A stretch of 64,000 nt of DNA from Sepioteuthis lessoniana (GCA_963585895.1 OY757911.1:57146361-57210360), one strand, 5' to 3'. Shown: positions 46,561 to 58,930, numbered from the stretch's first letter. Notes: generated by a model from the letters alone, not told the origin. Numbers and translations: made by a program.

Positions 46561-47272
46561 CATTGTATTGCATTCTCATATACATGTTCATGCAGCATCA
46601 TAAGAACACAATAATAAAGACGCATACAGGAAGACTTCTTTATAAAACTATTTACCTCTCACTTTATTGTAAGGGTTCGAAAAGGGTTACTCAAAGTTTG
46701 GAGTTGGAGACCAAACAGAACTGTAATATTTTGACCCCCACTCTTATGGCCGTCAGCGTTGTGTCTTTCTCGTTCTTCTGATGCTCAACCGGAGGCCGTG
46801 GGGTCCACTCTGCCTGGTGTTGGCTTTCTTTACTGCATCATATCAGCACCTTCTCTGGTCCCCAAACTCCATCGGGGTTCCCGAGGGCCCCCTCGGCCGG
46901 GTGTGGCTTTCCCTACCACATCCTGTCCCTCTCCGACTCCAACTGTAACTGGGACTCGATCTCAACTGTTTGACTTCTGTCTTGACTGAGTTATATAGAA
47001 GTTCAACGCCCACTCGATCGCCCACTCGATCATTGAAATTACATGTTTGATCGTCATCAAGCGGAAATAACTGTCATGCAGTTCACAGGTCACTCTCTTC
47101 CGGTGCATCAGTCTATGAGTGTACCATGGGAATTTTTTTAGTTGGTCTCATTTCATCAGCCAATTTCCGCCCACGCGATTTCCTCTCCTAACTGCCATTG
47201 GAATGTGTCACTTCCTTCGAGTGCATCACCTTGAATGGCATTATGGGTCGGGTCGAGGGTCAAAATACAACA
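46561..47272 (-). mobile_element. Solo LTR, diverged longer relative of 15867-16326
   Basis: The plus-strand right end is TACAACA (47266-47272), the 5' end of the LTR in reverse. GAGTGGGGGTCAAAATATTAC in reverse (near 46740), the polyadenylation signal TTTATT in reverse at 46663-46668, and the terminal stretch correspond to the 15.9-kb LTR, with the signal 107 bp from the end in both. It is 712 bp long because of a GC-rich insertion at 46780-46990, where GGTGTTGGCTTTC and GGTGTGGCTTTCC form an imperfect direct repeat. The outer end at 46561 has decayed (CATTGTA for TGTTGTA) against a (CA)n(TA)n array. No target duplication is visible. Confidence 0.72.
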
Positions 47273-47454
47273 ATTTGACGTGACTCGCGATCAAAATTTA
47301 AACAAATGTACAGCTGCTTTGAATTCCGTGTTTTCCATCTTCTTGTGTAATTGCCCTATTAAGAAAAAGTATTCAGTATGGTAAACTATTTACATAGAGG
47401 TGGGTAGGAAAAAGTGATGAATTTACGATTTTCTCGTAGGATTTATCACGAAAT

Positions 47455-47545
47455 TAATTACAACCCTCTCGTCCAGGATTTGAACTGAAGTCTTCTGGTC
47501 CTTTTCCTCAGACGATAAGCGTTACGTTACATATGTATGTGTGTA
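47455..47545 (-). mobile_element. tRNA-like SINE head fragment
   Basis: The minus strand has AACGCTTATCGTCTGAGG and the B-box-like CAGTTCAAATCCTGG. The body is missing. Confidence 0.45.
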
Positions 47546-47559
47546 TTTATTTAAATGTT

Positions 47560-47969
47560 TGAGTATGAGTGCATGTGTGCGTGCGTGCGTGCGTGCGTGC
47601 ATGTGTGTATGTGTGTGTGTAAATTGAAGATTTCTCCTAACTTTCCTTTTAACCAGTTTTCACAAATATATTTAAGCATAGGCCTTTATTATTGCGTACT
47701 TCAATTGTGCAATGAGACAAACGCACTCCCAAGCAGACGGAATCACGTATAACATTGACTCACACAGCTTTATAAAGAGATATACAACCAGAGTTACACA
47801 TCCCCTCACACATTCGCACACAAAATGCCACGCATGCAAAGACACAAACTAACACAAGTCACTCAAACACACACGGCGAGATCATGGATTTACACAAGCA
47901 ATATTTTTGGGGCATTGATAAATTACACGCATATACAGAAACAGGATTTTAAACGCAGTAACAAGTGCG

Positions 47970-48011
<42 letters not shown>

Positions 48012-49075
48012 CAGGTGCGCATAAACACACCAATGAACGCATACTCACACGTGAAAACTTAGACCCAGTGACATATGCTGCACTTCTACTATGTTTCTAA
48101 GTCTGCACATTTCCTGTCTTCAATTTTTTGTTTCTAACTTACACCTTCCAGGTAAAGATTATCAACCAATATATTTTATCAATAAAGTAAGCTATATCTG
48201 TTCCTCTATACTAAAGCTATAATTTTCTTTGACTTGTGCTTATGATTTTTAATATTCATTTATTGTTTTTCTCAGAAGATTGCCTCATTATTTACTGACT
48301 TCAGAAAAGACAAGATAACGAACCTCTATGAAAAACAGCGAAGCTAACTTCTTCCAATTAAGGAATAATTCTTTTATTATATACAAAATTAGAAAATATG
48401 AATGTCTGGGAAAATGGCTCACTGAAAAGATTGAATTGCACAAAAATTTGTTCGTTTCTTCTTCATTGAAAGTCCGAAAATATGATTGGAAACGAAAGCA
48501 CGGCTCGACTTCACCTATAAAATAGTGTACAATAACTATGAGAAACGCCCTCGTACTTCATCAACTTTGTCAGAAAATTACCTGTTCAGTCCAATATATC
48601 ATTTACTCTGTGAGCATCGCTCTGATTCTGTTGGAGTTACAGATAGAATTTTTCGCAGTAGTAAAAGGCTGAATTAGAAGTAATTGCAAACAGCTAGATC
48701 ATTAGGACTTATTTCAAAGCTGCTGTAATATGGTTAATAAAGATGACCGTAGCTATTATAATAATTGTAATGATAGTTACATGAACGTAAGTAGTTATTT
48801 AGTAGATCTGATTGCAATGATGATGCATCATTAATGAAAGGAGCAGTAATTATAAACTAAGAGAGGAGGAATCTAGAAAAAAGAAATAAAACACTGCAAA
48901 TGACAAAGTCTTAACGGAAATTCGTAAAAAAGAAAATGCGGAAAAGAATATTACTGAATAACCAAGAAATATAAAGTGATTTAGAAAAAAATGATAAAGA
49001 AAAGTGGAGAATAGAAAATAAAACTTTTAAGAAAATATGACTTGATCTTGCAATAGGAACAGCCTTGATATTATC
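47560..49075. other. Unassigned stretch with AC arrays
   Basis: (GTGC)n at 47577-47600 and (AC)n at 47977-48009. The frames at 48328-48525 and 48486-48677 show no recognisable motif. Confidence 0.45.
47977..48009. repeat. (AC)n microsatellite
   Basis: About 16 units. Confidence 0.95.
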
Positions 49076-49080
49076 ATGAG

Positions 49081-49141
<61 letters not shown>

Positions 49142-49257
49142 CATTAAAATGTAATATGGATTTATTCGGAGGTAGTTTTGGTCCAACGCTTCTTTAGTCA
49201 GAATCAACCTGACGATCTGATTAGGTGAATCCTTGGTAGATTTTTTTTGACTAGGTA

Positions 49258-49293
<36 letters not shown>

Positions 49294-49354
49294 CGGCAAT
49301 GAAGACAGTTGCATCACTGAAGACCTACATGATGCATCTAGGATGTATGATTGA

Positions 49355-49392
<38 letters not shown>

Positions 49393-49435
49393 TATATATA
49401 CATATAAATATATATATTATATATATATATATATT
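49081..49435. repeat. Cluster of four (TA)n arrays
   Basis: Arrays at 49083-49139, 49261-49291, 49358-49388 and 49394-49433 are separated by 70-120 bp of complex sequence. The intervening 49140-49205 reads, on the minus strand, LTKEALDQNYLRINPYYIL, which is coding-like but unassigned. Confidence 0.9.
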
Positions 49436-49459
49436 TTTCCTTTACAATAGCTTGTACAT

Positions 49460-49619
49460 TGTACCGGATTGATACACTCATCCTTGATCCGTACCTTTAA
49501 ATGCTGGATATTAAGCAAGAAGGTGTCAAGTACCATATGTAGCCTTAGGTATGACACGACCTGGGATTGCTCCCGGTCTCAGAGATCATTGGCTGATATG
49601 TTAACCATTATACCAAAAG

Positions 49620-49620
<1 letters not shown>
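49460..49620 (-). mobile_element. SINE family B copy
   Basis: The plus strand carries CATCCTTGATCCGTACC, GGTATGACACGACCTGGG and, at the right edge, TATGTTAACCATTATACC (the reversed A box ATAATGGTTA). It matches the reverse of 33217-33360. Confidence 0.72.

Positions 49621-49621
<1 letters not shown>

Positions 49622-49680
<59 letters not shown>
49622..49680. repeat. (AT)n microsatellite
   Basis: About 29 units, between a SINE and an RTE-like tail. Confidence 0.98.
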
Positions 49681-49681
<1 letters not shown>

Positions 49682-49815
49682 TCATCATCATCATCATCAT
49701 CATCATCAAGCCATGCTGCACAGACGAAGTCCCTTGATTATCTCGCCATCTATCTTTGTCGTCTGTTGTTCCAGTCAGGCCCTCCTGACTGCATCCAGTG
49801 TCTAAAGGATTAAAT
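49682..49815 (-). pseudogene. RTE-like LINE 3' end, related subfamily
   Basis: (ATC)n at 49682-49709 is the reverse of an (ATG)n tail. Adjacent sequence on the minus strand gives DTGCSQEG and TDDKDRWRDN-type segments, parallel to the C-terminus of the other RTE-like copies. Only about 105 bp of coding remnant is present. Confidence 0.6.
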
Positions 49816-49964
49816 GCTCATTAGAGTTGACTTATTCTGTCCTTAATGACGAAATCATTTGGCTTTTACTTGAGGTTTTTACTATCGAAAACTGTAAATA
49901 ATATATTTCATTTGATATAATGTTGCGTCTAAACTTTTAAATCCTGAATAGAAATCCTGCAAGA

Positions 49965-50530
<566 letters not shown>

Positions 50531-50636
50531 CCTAATGACTGCGATTACATCTACTTTACGTACATTAAAACCATTTAACTCTGCTGACTTGTAGATCTGA
50601 GATTCTTCACATAGGTAACATTTTCACGATAGATTG

Positions 50637-50729
50637 ATAGATAAATAGGGAGAGAGGGAGAGAGAGAGAGAAAGTGAGAGAGAGAGAGAGCAAGTGATAG
50701 ATAGATAGATAGAAAGAAAGAGGGCGACG

Positions 50730-50782
<53 letters not shown>
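50637..50782. repeat. (GA)n / (GATA)n array
   Basis: GA-rich with GATA units at 50696-50714 and 50729-50746, ending in (GA)17. Confidence 0.95.
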
Positions 50783-50786
<4 letters not shown>

Positions 50787-50954
50787 AGGGAGACTATGAA
50801 CTATCAGTATCTGTTAGAAATATTTTTTATTGTATTAGATATATCTAAGTGTAGAAACAATAGCAAATACTTGTGTGCAAAAAAATTAGTTCTAACTGAC
50901 TTAAGATTATCACCAAACTAGTCTCTCACTAATGGTATATATATAACCATATAA

Positions 50955-51295
50955 CAGCGTAAATAAGACCCTCCCACAACGAGTGTCTTGGTTATAATAC
51001 TGACAATCTGATGGCGGAGTTTCAGTAATGCTGGAGCTTTGGGGAATGCGGAGGACCCCTTCATTGTCATCGCTCCCGGATAGGGTCCTATCTATGGGTC
51101 AAATAGAACTAAAATGCTCAACTGAATTACTTGAAATAGAACTTTTTTTATATTTAAACTGCATACTTACACTAAACTGAAATGCTTGAAATAGAATTGT
51201 TTTGACATATAAAGATGATATACCGTTAAATAAAGACGAAATACCGCTGATATTAATTTTGAAAAATTCCTTTTCATGCAAAATTTAGCGCCAAT
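50955..51295 (+). mobile_element. SINE family A copy (core and repeats)
   Basis: Core: GACAATCTGATGGCGGAG, GCTGGAGCTTTGGGGAATG, CATTGTCATCGCTCC, ATAGGGTCCTATCTATGG (51001-51090). Repeat units ACTTGAAATAGAACTT and GCTTGAAATAGAATTG (about 61 bp apart at 51129 and 51183) follow. Neither a clear head nor a tail is visible. Confidence 0.7.
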
Positions 51296-51434
51296 TTTAT
51301 TATATTCTAAAAATAATAATAATGATCGCATTTCAAATATGTAATTTTAATATTCCAGCTAAATAAGAAAGAAGTAAGCAATACTTGTTTTCAAAACTTA
51401 ATTAAGTATATTATATATTCCATGTCTTACATAA

Positions 51435-51705
51435 CGTATCAATTAGTCTTGTAAGAAATGGAATAAGCGACCTGAGTTTAAATCTTTGGTGTGGTTGTTT
51501 GCAGTTTATTTTGCATTAATCCCTTTGGAAAGAAAATGCCTCTATTTGTTCTTATCCACTCAGTTGTTGATGAATGAGTGAGCAGACTAGGTTTTTAAGC
51601 TTCGTTAAGAAACCAGTCTTGGAGAATGAAAATAAAATTCACACTTGCTGTATCCCGCAAAAAAATTACCTTGACTTACATCATGACTCTTGATCAGGGG
51701 TAAAT
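51435..51705 (+). mobile_element. SINE family C copy
   Basis: B-box-like GAGTTTAAATCTTTGG (51475-51490), then TTAATCCCTTTGGAAAG, GTGAGCAGACTAGGTTTTT, ACCAGTCTTGGAGAATG and CTGTATCCCGC. All correspond to the nested copy at 43477-43774. The A box is decayed. Confidence 0.72.
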
Positions 51706-53160
51706 TAAATACACAGGATTAACTAATAACCACAAGAAAATATACATAATGAATATTCCAATGAATAAAAAAATATTAACTTTTAATTATCTTAAATGGC
51801 GACGAAAATTCATTTTTTTATTCTTTAAAGGTGCAATTCATGTAACAATAGACTTTAAAATCTTTTAGCAGATAGAGTGATTTAGCGAAATGTTTTCGAA
51901 ATTATACACATAGCTTTCAGTGGTTGGTATAAAAGGCTAAGACATTTCTGAAACCTATCATTTTAGAAGCTCGAATTAAAGGAAAGATTAAACTGATCAG
52001 TACTTCAAGCTTACTTGGATTTATAAATTACTTTATACGAAAAGATATTGCAATATCACTAACATTGATGAAAGTTCAACCATTTTGGAAAATAAATAAG
52101 CAAAAGCAGATTACCGAATATACTCGTGTCCAAGTCGAAAAACATAACTTTTAGGCGTCTGACTATGCAGTAATGAAAATTTTATCTGATTGATTTTTAA
52201 ATATAATGGTGAGGACTTGAAAAATCGCTTCTCGTGAAATGTTATTCTCAGAAATTAAGGATTTTGTTAGACAAATTAAAGGCTTTTACTTTAAACGAAG
52301 GCAATCAATACACAATATTTTCAGAATAAATGAATGTGAGAAAGCTTAATTTCTATTTGAGAAATCAAAACTTCCACCCTAAATAAAACTTATTTTTCTT
52401 ATTTCTTTGTCCACATAGAATGTTTCTCTACCGCTGATTTGCACACCTCCCTATCTATTTAGAAGCATTCTAAAATTCCACTCCATTTCACCAAGTATTT
52501 CATTTGGTTCTTTTTTAACTGTTTGTTCTTTGAAAGATTTACTGCTATAGAGAAAGTGCTTACTACCACAAATAAACCTGGTAACTGGCTGTGTAACCGG
52601 CAACACGAAGATGTTGACAGACAACCACGGCTGAGTGACGGATAACCTGTAGAACTCTCGTGATAGGTACAAGAAAGTATCACAAGAGAAGAGCTTTTTT
52701 TTAAAGAAAAATGTCAGTCCGTTAACAACCGGAAGATTCGAAGAAACGACTTAAATTTTGGAGCAAGGAAACCCCTTTACCATAATGGATGGCTACCATT
52801 TAGCAATTCCATTAGCGACTTGAAAACAACACTCAACGTCTTCCTGATTTTTGACCAGCCGACAGGGAGTTTAAAAGAGTAACAAAAAGGAGGTTGTTTT
52901 TCTGGCACCATGAGTCTGGATATACGTTGCTTTTGAACTCGCCATCATCTCTTCTCATTTTGTCTTTCTCTCCACCAATTTCTCGGCGAATTTCCGCATC
53001 GCAAATCGAGATTAATTACTTTCGTTTTCTATTCTTTCAAATGTTAAATTTCTTGTTCATCCTGTCTGCTTCTCCGGTGGAATTAGGGCATGGAATATGA
53101 CTGTTTACTCACATGGAAGATGGTTTGAATAACACCAGTCTTTAGATTTCCACAGCTATC
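51706..53160. other. Unassigned stretch
   Basis: Somewhat more balanced composition at 52550-52900, but no gene or repeat that I recognise. The frame at 52459-52683 on the minus strand has no motif. Confidence 0.45.
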
Positions 53161-53169
53161 AAGAAAAAT

Positions 53170-54160
53170 ATGATCAGGTCGAATGATCAGCTATTTGTCA
53201 GTGTTTCAATTACATTTTTTATAGACAAGCGATTATTGTCCAGGACATGTCTTTGTATTGACTTAACAGGATTCTTAAGAAAAAAAAACTTCATTTTTAT
53301 AAGGTTTTCAAAAGTTATTCTCAACCAAAGGATTAGCATTTATTTTCTTATCCGATACTTTATATTTTCTCAGCTTAATTTTACTTTTTTCTTATATCGA
53401 ATACTTTTATTTTTCATCTCAATACTAACTGTATTTTATCTTTCATTTAATTTTTTCACGAAGATTGAAAACAGACCTATTTCATTATCTATGATTCATT
53501 ATTTATTTTTTATCTGATAGGCGTAATCTTCGATTCATTTTATTTTTTACATTCACTTTCTTAAATACTTTTACCTTTCTTTCTGTATGTCTCTCTTTTT
53601 CTTATTTTTAATACATTTTTCATTTATTCAGTCACTTTTTGTCTATCTTAACATTGTCTTTTTAGTCTCTGTTTTTTATTACTCAATGATTTTAAATCTA
53701 TTCTATTTTACCTTATTTTATTTGATTTCTCCTTCCATTTTCATATTTACTTCCAAAACATATATCAGAATTTTATTCTGCCTCCAATTCTAAAGTTTTT
53801 ATTTGGTATATTTGAGTTTCCTTTAGTTTAATTATGATTTTCCTTTTACGTATCTATCTCTCTGTCTATCAATCTATCTCTCTTTCGGTTTCTTTCTGTC
53901 TTTTTTCACCCCCACCACACACTATTTCTATATCTTCCTTGGAGTTTAGTAATTACTGTCGTTTACACAACTCCCGATCTATCTTTATTCTACCAATATT
54001 TCTCTGTTGCTTCAATTTTTCTTACGTGTTTATATTTTATTTTAATTAATTAATTGATTCCTTCATTTTTCTTTCTTTCATTCGTATCAGTTGTTATTCC
54101 GTTTGGAAAATCTTATCTCATTTAACTTCTATGTGATTTTTTTCTAAATTCCAATTTCTG
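53170..54160. other. About 1 kb of strong strand asymmetry (T/C-rich on plus strand)
   Basis: Runs of T and C dominate the plus strand throughout, including TCTATCTCTCTGTCTATC near 53855. This opens several hydrophobic Phe/Leu/Ile/Ser-rich frames (53170-53517, 53587-53793, 53834-54049) that reflect composition rather than coding. Confidence 0.7.
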
Positions 54161-54271
54161 TTTACAGAGAAATTAAAATGCTAATAGAAAATTTCTACTT
54201 GAATCCGTCATATTATAAAAAAATCTATTTATCAAGTTAAATTGAGAGGTAGGTTTGTCCCAAGCAAAGTA

Positions 54272-54272
54272 C

Positions 54273-54311
<39 letters not shown>
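54272..54311. repeat. (TA)n microsatellite
   Basis: About 20 units, directly left of an inverted-repeat element. Confidence 0.97.
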
Positions 54312-54314
<3 letters not shown>

Positions 54315-54845
54315 ACATTTATTCCTTTTATTCATTTAATGGGAATGCAGTCTTATTTGCGTAGGGTATATTAAACAAAGATGCTGAAAAGTTCATAGAC
54401 TGAAAAATATATACTGATGTTTTCATGTCTACAATTGATGACGTTTACCAATGAGATCCACTCACTGCAGAACTGATGGAAGAAGTATGGACCACGAGGT
54501 AGAATATGTTTGAAAATGAATCTATGTTGGTCACATTCCAAGAGAACATATTAGTTAGCCTATGTTTTTTTCAACCGACCCTTGTATATATTTAAATATA
54601 TAGTGGTTATATATTATTGCAATCCACGGTAGCTTGAAGAATAATCTCAGATAAGACATTCCCAATGAAACAATATGATTTAAATGTGTATGGAAAAATA
54701 GATAGAAACACCCAAAAGGCGTTTTACTACAAGTGCGTTCACAATTTTATTATTTAAGTTGAATTTGGTATAAGCATATCCGTATAATATACCTATGCAA
54801 ATAAGACTGTATTCCCATCAAATGAATAAAACAATAGGAAAAACA
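54312..54845. mobile_element. Inverted-repeat (MITE-like) element
   Basis: The left arm 54312-54375 (with TTTATTCATTTAATGGGAAT and CAGTCTTATTTGCGTAGG) is the imperfect reverse complement of 54785-54845. The interior of about 400 bp has no recognisable transposase. No target duplication is visible because the left flank is a (TA)n array. Confidence 0.7.
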
Positions 54846-54859
54846 CAGCGAATATGATT

Positions 54860-56180
54860 CTACGTCGCTAACCCCCAGCAGAATTTCAACAAACACATGC
54901 CTTCTTCTCTCATTTTCTAAAATAGCTACATATCTTCAATCTTTTTTCTTACAAAATATTTTTGCAAATCTATGTAGAATCATCGACGAGACTCGACTTA
55001 ATCTCTAGAATGATTGCTTAATTTTTTTCTTTTTCAAGTGAAATATTACACTAACTATTGTTATCTCGGGTTATGATAAAAAATAACAAGTATATATTTA
55101 TCATATATCGGCTGAAGTTGGCAATTTTTGGTTTAGTGTTGGTTTACATTTGTTGATTGGTTACCAATCAGTGTTAAGTTAGTAATGACTAATTGACTGA
55201 TGGAGAGAAAAACACAGCTCGTCTATAGATTCCGTGGCTTTGTTCTTTCTGTTCAGTCTCTGAAGTGTGAAATAAGATAGAAATTAATTACTGACAATAC
55301 GTCAGACTGATTTCTTCCTTTTTTTAGGAAGAGAATCTTCTATTATCTTTTATTTGTTCCTCCCTTCATGCAGACATTTGTCCCCTCGTCCTCCAGTCAG
55401 CAAAATAAAAAGAAAGGCAGAATCATGAAATATATCCATGTATATTATGGTTCGCAGAACACTTTCAATACTTCTTCGAGGAGTTACATCGTTTGGCCAA
55501 CAACCCTTACCACTTAAATGGTCCTCGCTGGTGACCTCACCATGGCACGATCCCGGGTGATGGTTAAGCATATATTGTTAAACCTTTGTTAACTTGTATT
55601 TCTTCTGGCTGTTTACTTTTTTTTTATTTTTGATAAATTATCTATTCACACATCAGTGTCATTTGATGACACTGTTAGACACTTTTATTAGTAGTGTAAA
55701 TACTCTTAATATATATATCAATAAATATACCTCACAAATACAGTATCTGTATGAAATGATTGGTTGGTTTATTCAGTGGCTAACAAAAGAAACCTGTTCC
55801 TTTTCAGGTTATTCTCTATTTCGTGTCTGGCATGTACTCTCTTTATAGCTTACTTTATTTATTGATTAAAAAAACATGTTGGTAAAGGATATAGAGTATT
55901 ATAGATAAAAAGTATATATCCACTAGAGTTTATAGAAAAGGAACTCTAGCTAGTTTGCCTTGCAGTCTTTATATGGCGTCCTAGAAATCATGGATATTGT
56001 CCAATGCAAAGACTGATAGATTGATGGATTGATTGATCAATGGAGAGATTGGTTTTAAGACCACGTCAGCTATGGGCAAGAGAATCTGGTTCATATTTCA
56101 TTTTTTTTCATAGTCTTTTTTTCTATCTTCCGCTCTTTCTTTCTTTTTTCACACGGTGCTATAGAAATGGAATGAATTTA
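54860..56180. other. Unassigned stretch
   Basis: A GC-richer patch at 55490-55570 lies in a 73-codon minus-strand frame (55350-55571) without recognisable motifs. Confidence 0.4.
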
Positions 56181-56189
56181 AGCATATGT

Positions 56190-56300
56190 ATTAGATACAT
56201 GGATGGGAACCTAACAGGTTCTACCACTCCTGGTCAGACTGGATATGGGAGAAATATCGATGCCCAAGATCTCCCAAACAGGAATCGCACAATCATTGTA
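56190..56300 (-). mobile_element. SINE family A core fragment
   Basis: GGGAACCTAACAGG, TCTACCACTCCTGGTCAGAC and GGATATGGGAGAAAT (56204-56260) parallel the core of the 23.8-kb copy. Heavily diverged. Confidence 0.4.
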
Positions 56301-56319
56301 TTCAAAACCTCACTGAAAG

Positions 56320-57425
56320 TTTGACCAAATCAAAGCATCTTTGACTTTTATTTCTTAGGAATGTTGTTTGGTTTTTGTTTTTTTTAATATCGATGAATAT
56401 TACACGCGAGATCTAGCAAAATATTAATCACTGATCGAATAAAACTAATCCTGAACAATAAGTATTTCCAATTCAAGAAAAAAACTATAACCAAATCTTA
56501 GAAACCGCGATGTTAATAAAAATGGCACCAACAGACGCCACCCTTACCTTAGCATATTTATAGGAAAATCTCTATGAAACAACAAAAAATGGATTTTATA
56601 ACATCTTGGAAAATATACCGAGATGACTGCTTTATATTTTTAAAATGCTCATCGGGCAATATCAGCGATATACACAAAATACTTCAAAATCTGTCCCATA
56701 TGATAAAATTCACAATATAACATAACTTGGAGGACGTAAGAATTTTTAAAATCGTCATTTAAAGTTAAAATAGGGAAATTATCAGATATAACCACAAACT
56801 CACTGACACTCAACAATACTTTAATTTCAAGAGCCTTCACCCCAAAAGTTGCATAAAACCAACCCTTACATTCTATCATGTAGGAAATATTCCAGAGTCA
56901 CTACAAATACTTCAGTGAAACTCACCGAGAAATTAACTTAACCTTCCATCACGGAAAATATCCCGCATCATTGACGACTGAGAGATTCAAATTAGCAGAA
57001 AATGCTCCGAGAAGAAATACAAACCCTGAATAAGAGCAACGAATAATCCTTTCATATATCTCAACATACAAGAGAAACAACCTAGAACTCTTCCCAGAAA
57101 TATCAAACAACCTAAATCAACTTAAAGACAATGATAAACTTTAAAACATGTTAGACACAAAAATAATTAAAAGTAAACGATAACAAAATAATTAAAACAC
57201 TAAATATCCACATCTAAATCTGTTTAACATAGTACAGGGCCTCAAAATGTAAAAATAAAAAAATGTGGTGTATGAAATATAATTATTGAAGTAAAATCCC
57301 TTACTTTCGAAGGTCCTAAAACCAGATTTATAAAAAAATAAAAAAGTCTAAGTTGCAATTCCAAAATTGAAGTTTTCAGAATCCCATGCATCAGTTACAA
57401 GCAAATTTACATATGATGCAGCCAA
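56320..57425. other. A-rich stretch, nothing assigned
   Basis: No supported feature. 56780-57130 is purine/A-rich on the plus strand. Confidence 0.45.
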
Positions 57426-57426
57426 C

Positions 57427-57457
57427 AGCTATATATATATATATATATATATATATA
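57427..57457. repeat. (AT)n array used as mariner target
   Basis: The array ends with the TA (57456-57457) that borders the mariner element. Confidence 0.95.
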
Positions 57458-58351
57458 CGTGGAGCATTCAATAAGTTTTAAGACTTTTTTCGTGCGAGCA
57501 TTTAAAATTGTCATAGACTCTTGAACATTCAGTATGTTATTGCTATACATCTTATACGATGAATGACCTATTTTTTTATGATTTCAGGTTCAAAGGAACA
57601 GCTACAGCAGGAATTGGAATAAACCCTACTAAAGTCTGATTGTCACAGCTGGTGAATTTCAAAAATCCAATCTGACACTTTAGAAGACCGATATGCAATA
57701 AAATTATGTTTTAAACTTGGAAAAAATGACACAGAAATGCATGGAATGCTTCAGACTGCTTTTGTATTAATCGAGCATCAGTTTTTGAGTGGCGTAAGAG
57801 ATTCAGGGAGTCTGCTGAGGGATAATGAGAGGTGTGGGAGGAGTAAGGAAGTCAATACACCAGAGTTGATTGGCCAAAGGGTTAGAGTTAGGGTTAAGCT
57901 TACTATGTTGAGGTTTTAAGGGAGTTCAGGAAGAGATTCTGTTGGAAGAGATTCCGTTGGAAGAGGCCAGCACTCTTCTAACCGGCTCAGCTCCCACCAG
58001 GACAATGCACTTGTCGACAACACCATCCTTGTCACAGACTATTTGACCAAGATGGGCAGTTCCTCAGCCTCCCTATAGTCCAGACCATGCTCCCTGTGAC
58101 TTTTGGTTATTCCCTAAGCTCACAGGCTGTCGTTATGAGACTATTGAGGACATGAAAGAGGCTGTGACGAAGGTCATTGACAGGCTCACACAAGAGGACT
58201 TCGATGGGGAACTCCAGAAATTGTTGGAACGGCACAACAAATACATTGCAACCGGAGGAGATTACATCGAAGGGGACTAGAGTTTCATGTGTGTACTATC
58301 AATAAAAGTGCCCATACGAAAAATGTCAGGAAACATATTTTATGATCCTCG
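57458..58351 (+). mobile_element. Internally deleted mariner element with both TIRs
   Basis: An 894-bp element lies between TA (57456-57457) and TA (58352-58353), the expected mariner target duplication. The ends, CGTGGAGCATTCAATAAG on the left and CGAGGATCATAAAATATG on the right in reverse complement, form imperfect TIRs of about 40 bp. The transposase remnant includes DRYAIKLCFKLGKNDTEMHG and MLQTAF (57690-57760), then GRSKEVNTPELIGQRVRVRV. After a deletion it resumes at the second catalytic box, SHQDNA (Asp at 58001-58003), and the third, YSPDHAPCDFWLFPKL (Asp at 58098-58100), ending TGGDYIEGD with TAG at 58278-58280. The two Asp codons are 97 bp apart, not a multiple of three, so a frameshift lies between them. 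The region of the first Asp is absent. Non-autonomous. Confidence 0.88.
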
Positions 58352-58590
58352 TACTTAGTATTACGAAAATAGCATTAAACCATTGAAAGAACTAACAGAT
58401 GCTAATTAGAGTCTTTGAGTGATTCCTAACAAGAATCATTTATATTACCGTGAACTATTGTCTCAATAAAAATGTTGAAATGTTATTTTGGAAACAATGA
58501 ATTGTTATAATATAGATACTAGATGTAAATATTAAATCTATAAGATTCATATGGTATAATGGACATGTCCTTAATGACTGATTGTTAGCA

Positions 58591-58592
<2 letters not shown>

Positions 58593-58636
<44 letters not shown>
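58593..58636. repeat. (TA)n microsatellite
   Basis: About 22 units. Confidence 0.97.
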
Positions 58637-58638
<2 letters not shown>

Positions 58639-58794
58639 AACCAACCGCTCCACCACAAACAGGGTGCTGACACATGAATATTTAGAGTACAGTTTACAAG
58701 ATTTAATTTAAAGTTTTCCTTCTTGTAGACTGGTTTCCATAGCAATGGGAACAAGATTAAAACACCCAGACTACTTTGATATTTTCCAGTATCT

Positions 58795-58930
58795 GGAAGG
58801 AAAATAGTTGGATGCATACCTTTCCCAAGAGTATTACCGTTATGTTAAATGCAAAACGTCTTGTTAAGGATTTGAACTTGGGTCATCCTGTCTATTTCTT
58901 ACGATGATATTCATTATGCCTAGAGCCCCT
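58795..58930 (-). mobile_element. SINE family C, 3'-truncated
   Basis: The minus strand gives a tRNA-like head (B box AAGTTCAAATCCTTAAC) and the body start AATACTCTTGGGAAAGGTATG (plus-strand position about 58817-58838). Confidence 0.65.

Noticed and set aside
46759..46989. GC-rich 76-codon frame
   Set aside because: It lies inside the LTR identified by comparison with 15867-16326. The composition reflects the LTR insert.
53855..53890. CRISPR-like or telomere-like spaced repeats
   Set aside because: The repeats here are simple pyrimidine or dinucleotide runs without unique spacers. No array of repeat-spacer form or TTAGGG run was seen anywhere in the window.
53170..54049. Series of hydrophobic frames that look like membrane proteins
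   Set aside because: They are produced by the T/C-rich strand bias. There is no start context, motif or consistent frame.
55350..55571. 73-codon minus-strand frame in a GC-richer patch
   Set aside because: The translation is not obviously low complexity, but I recognise no family and see no splice or start context, so it stays unassigned.
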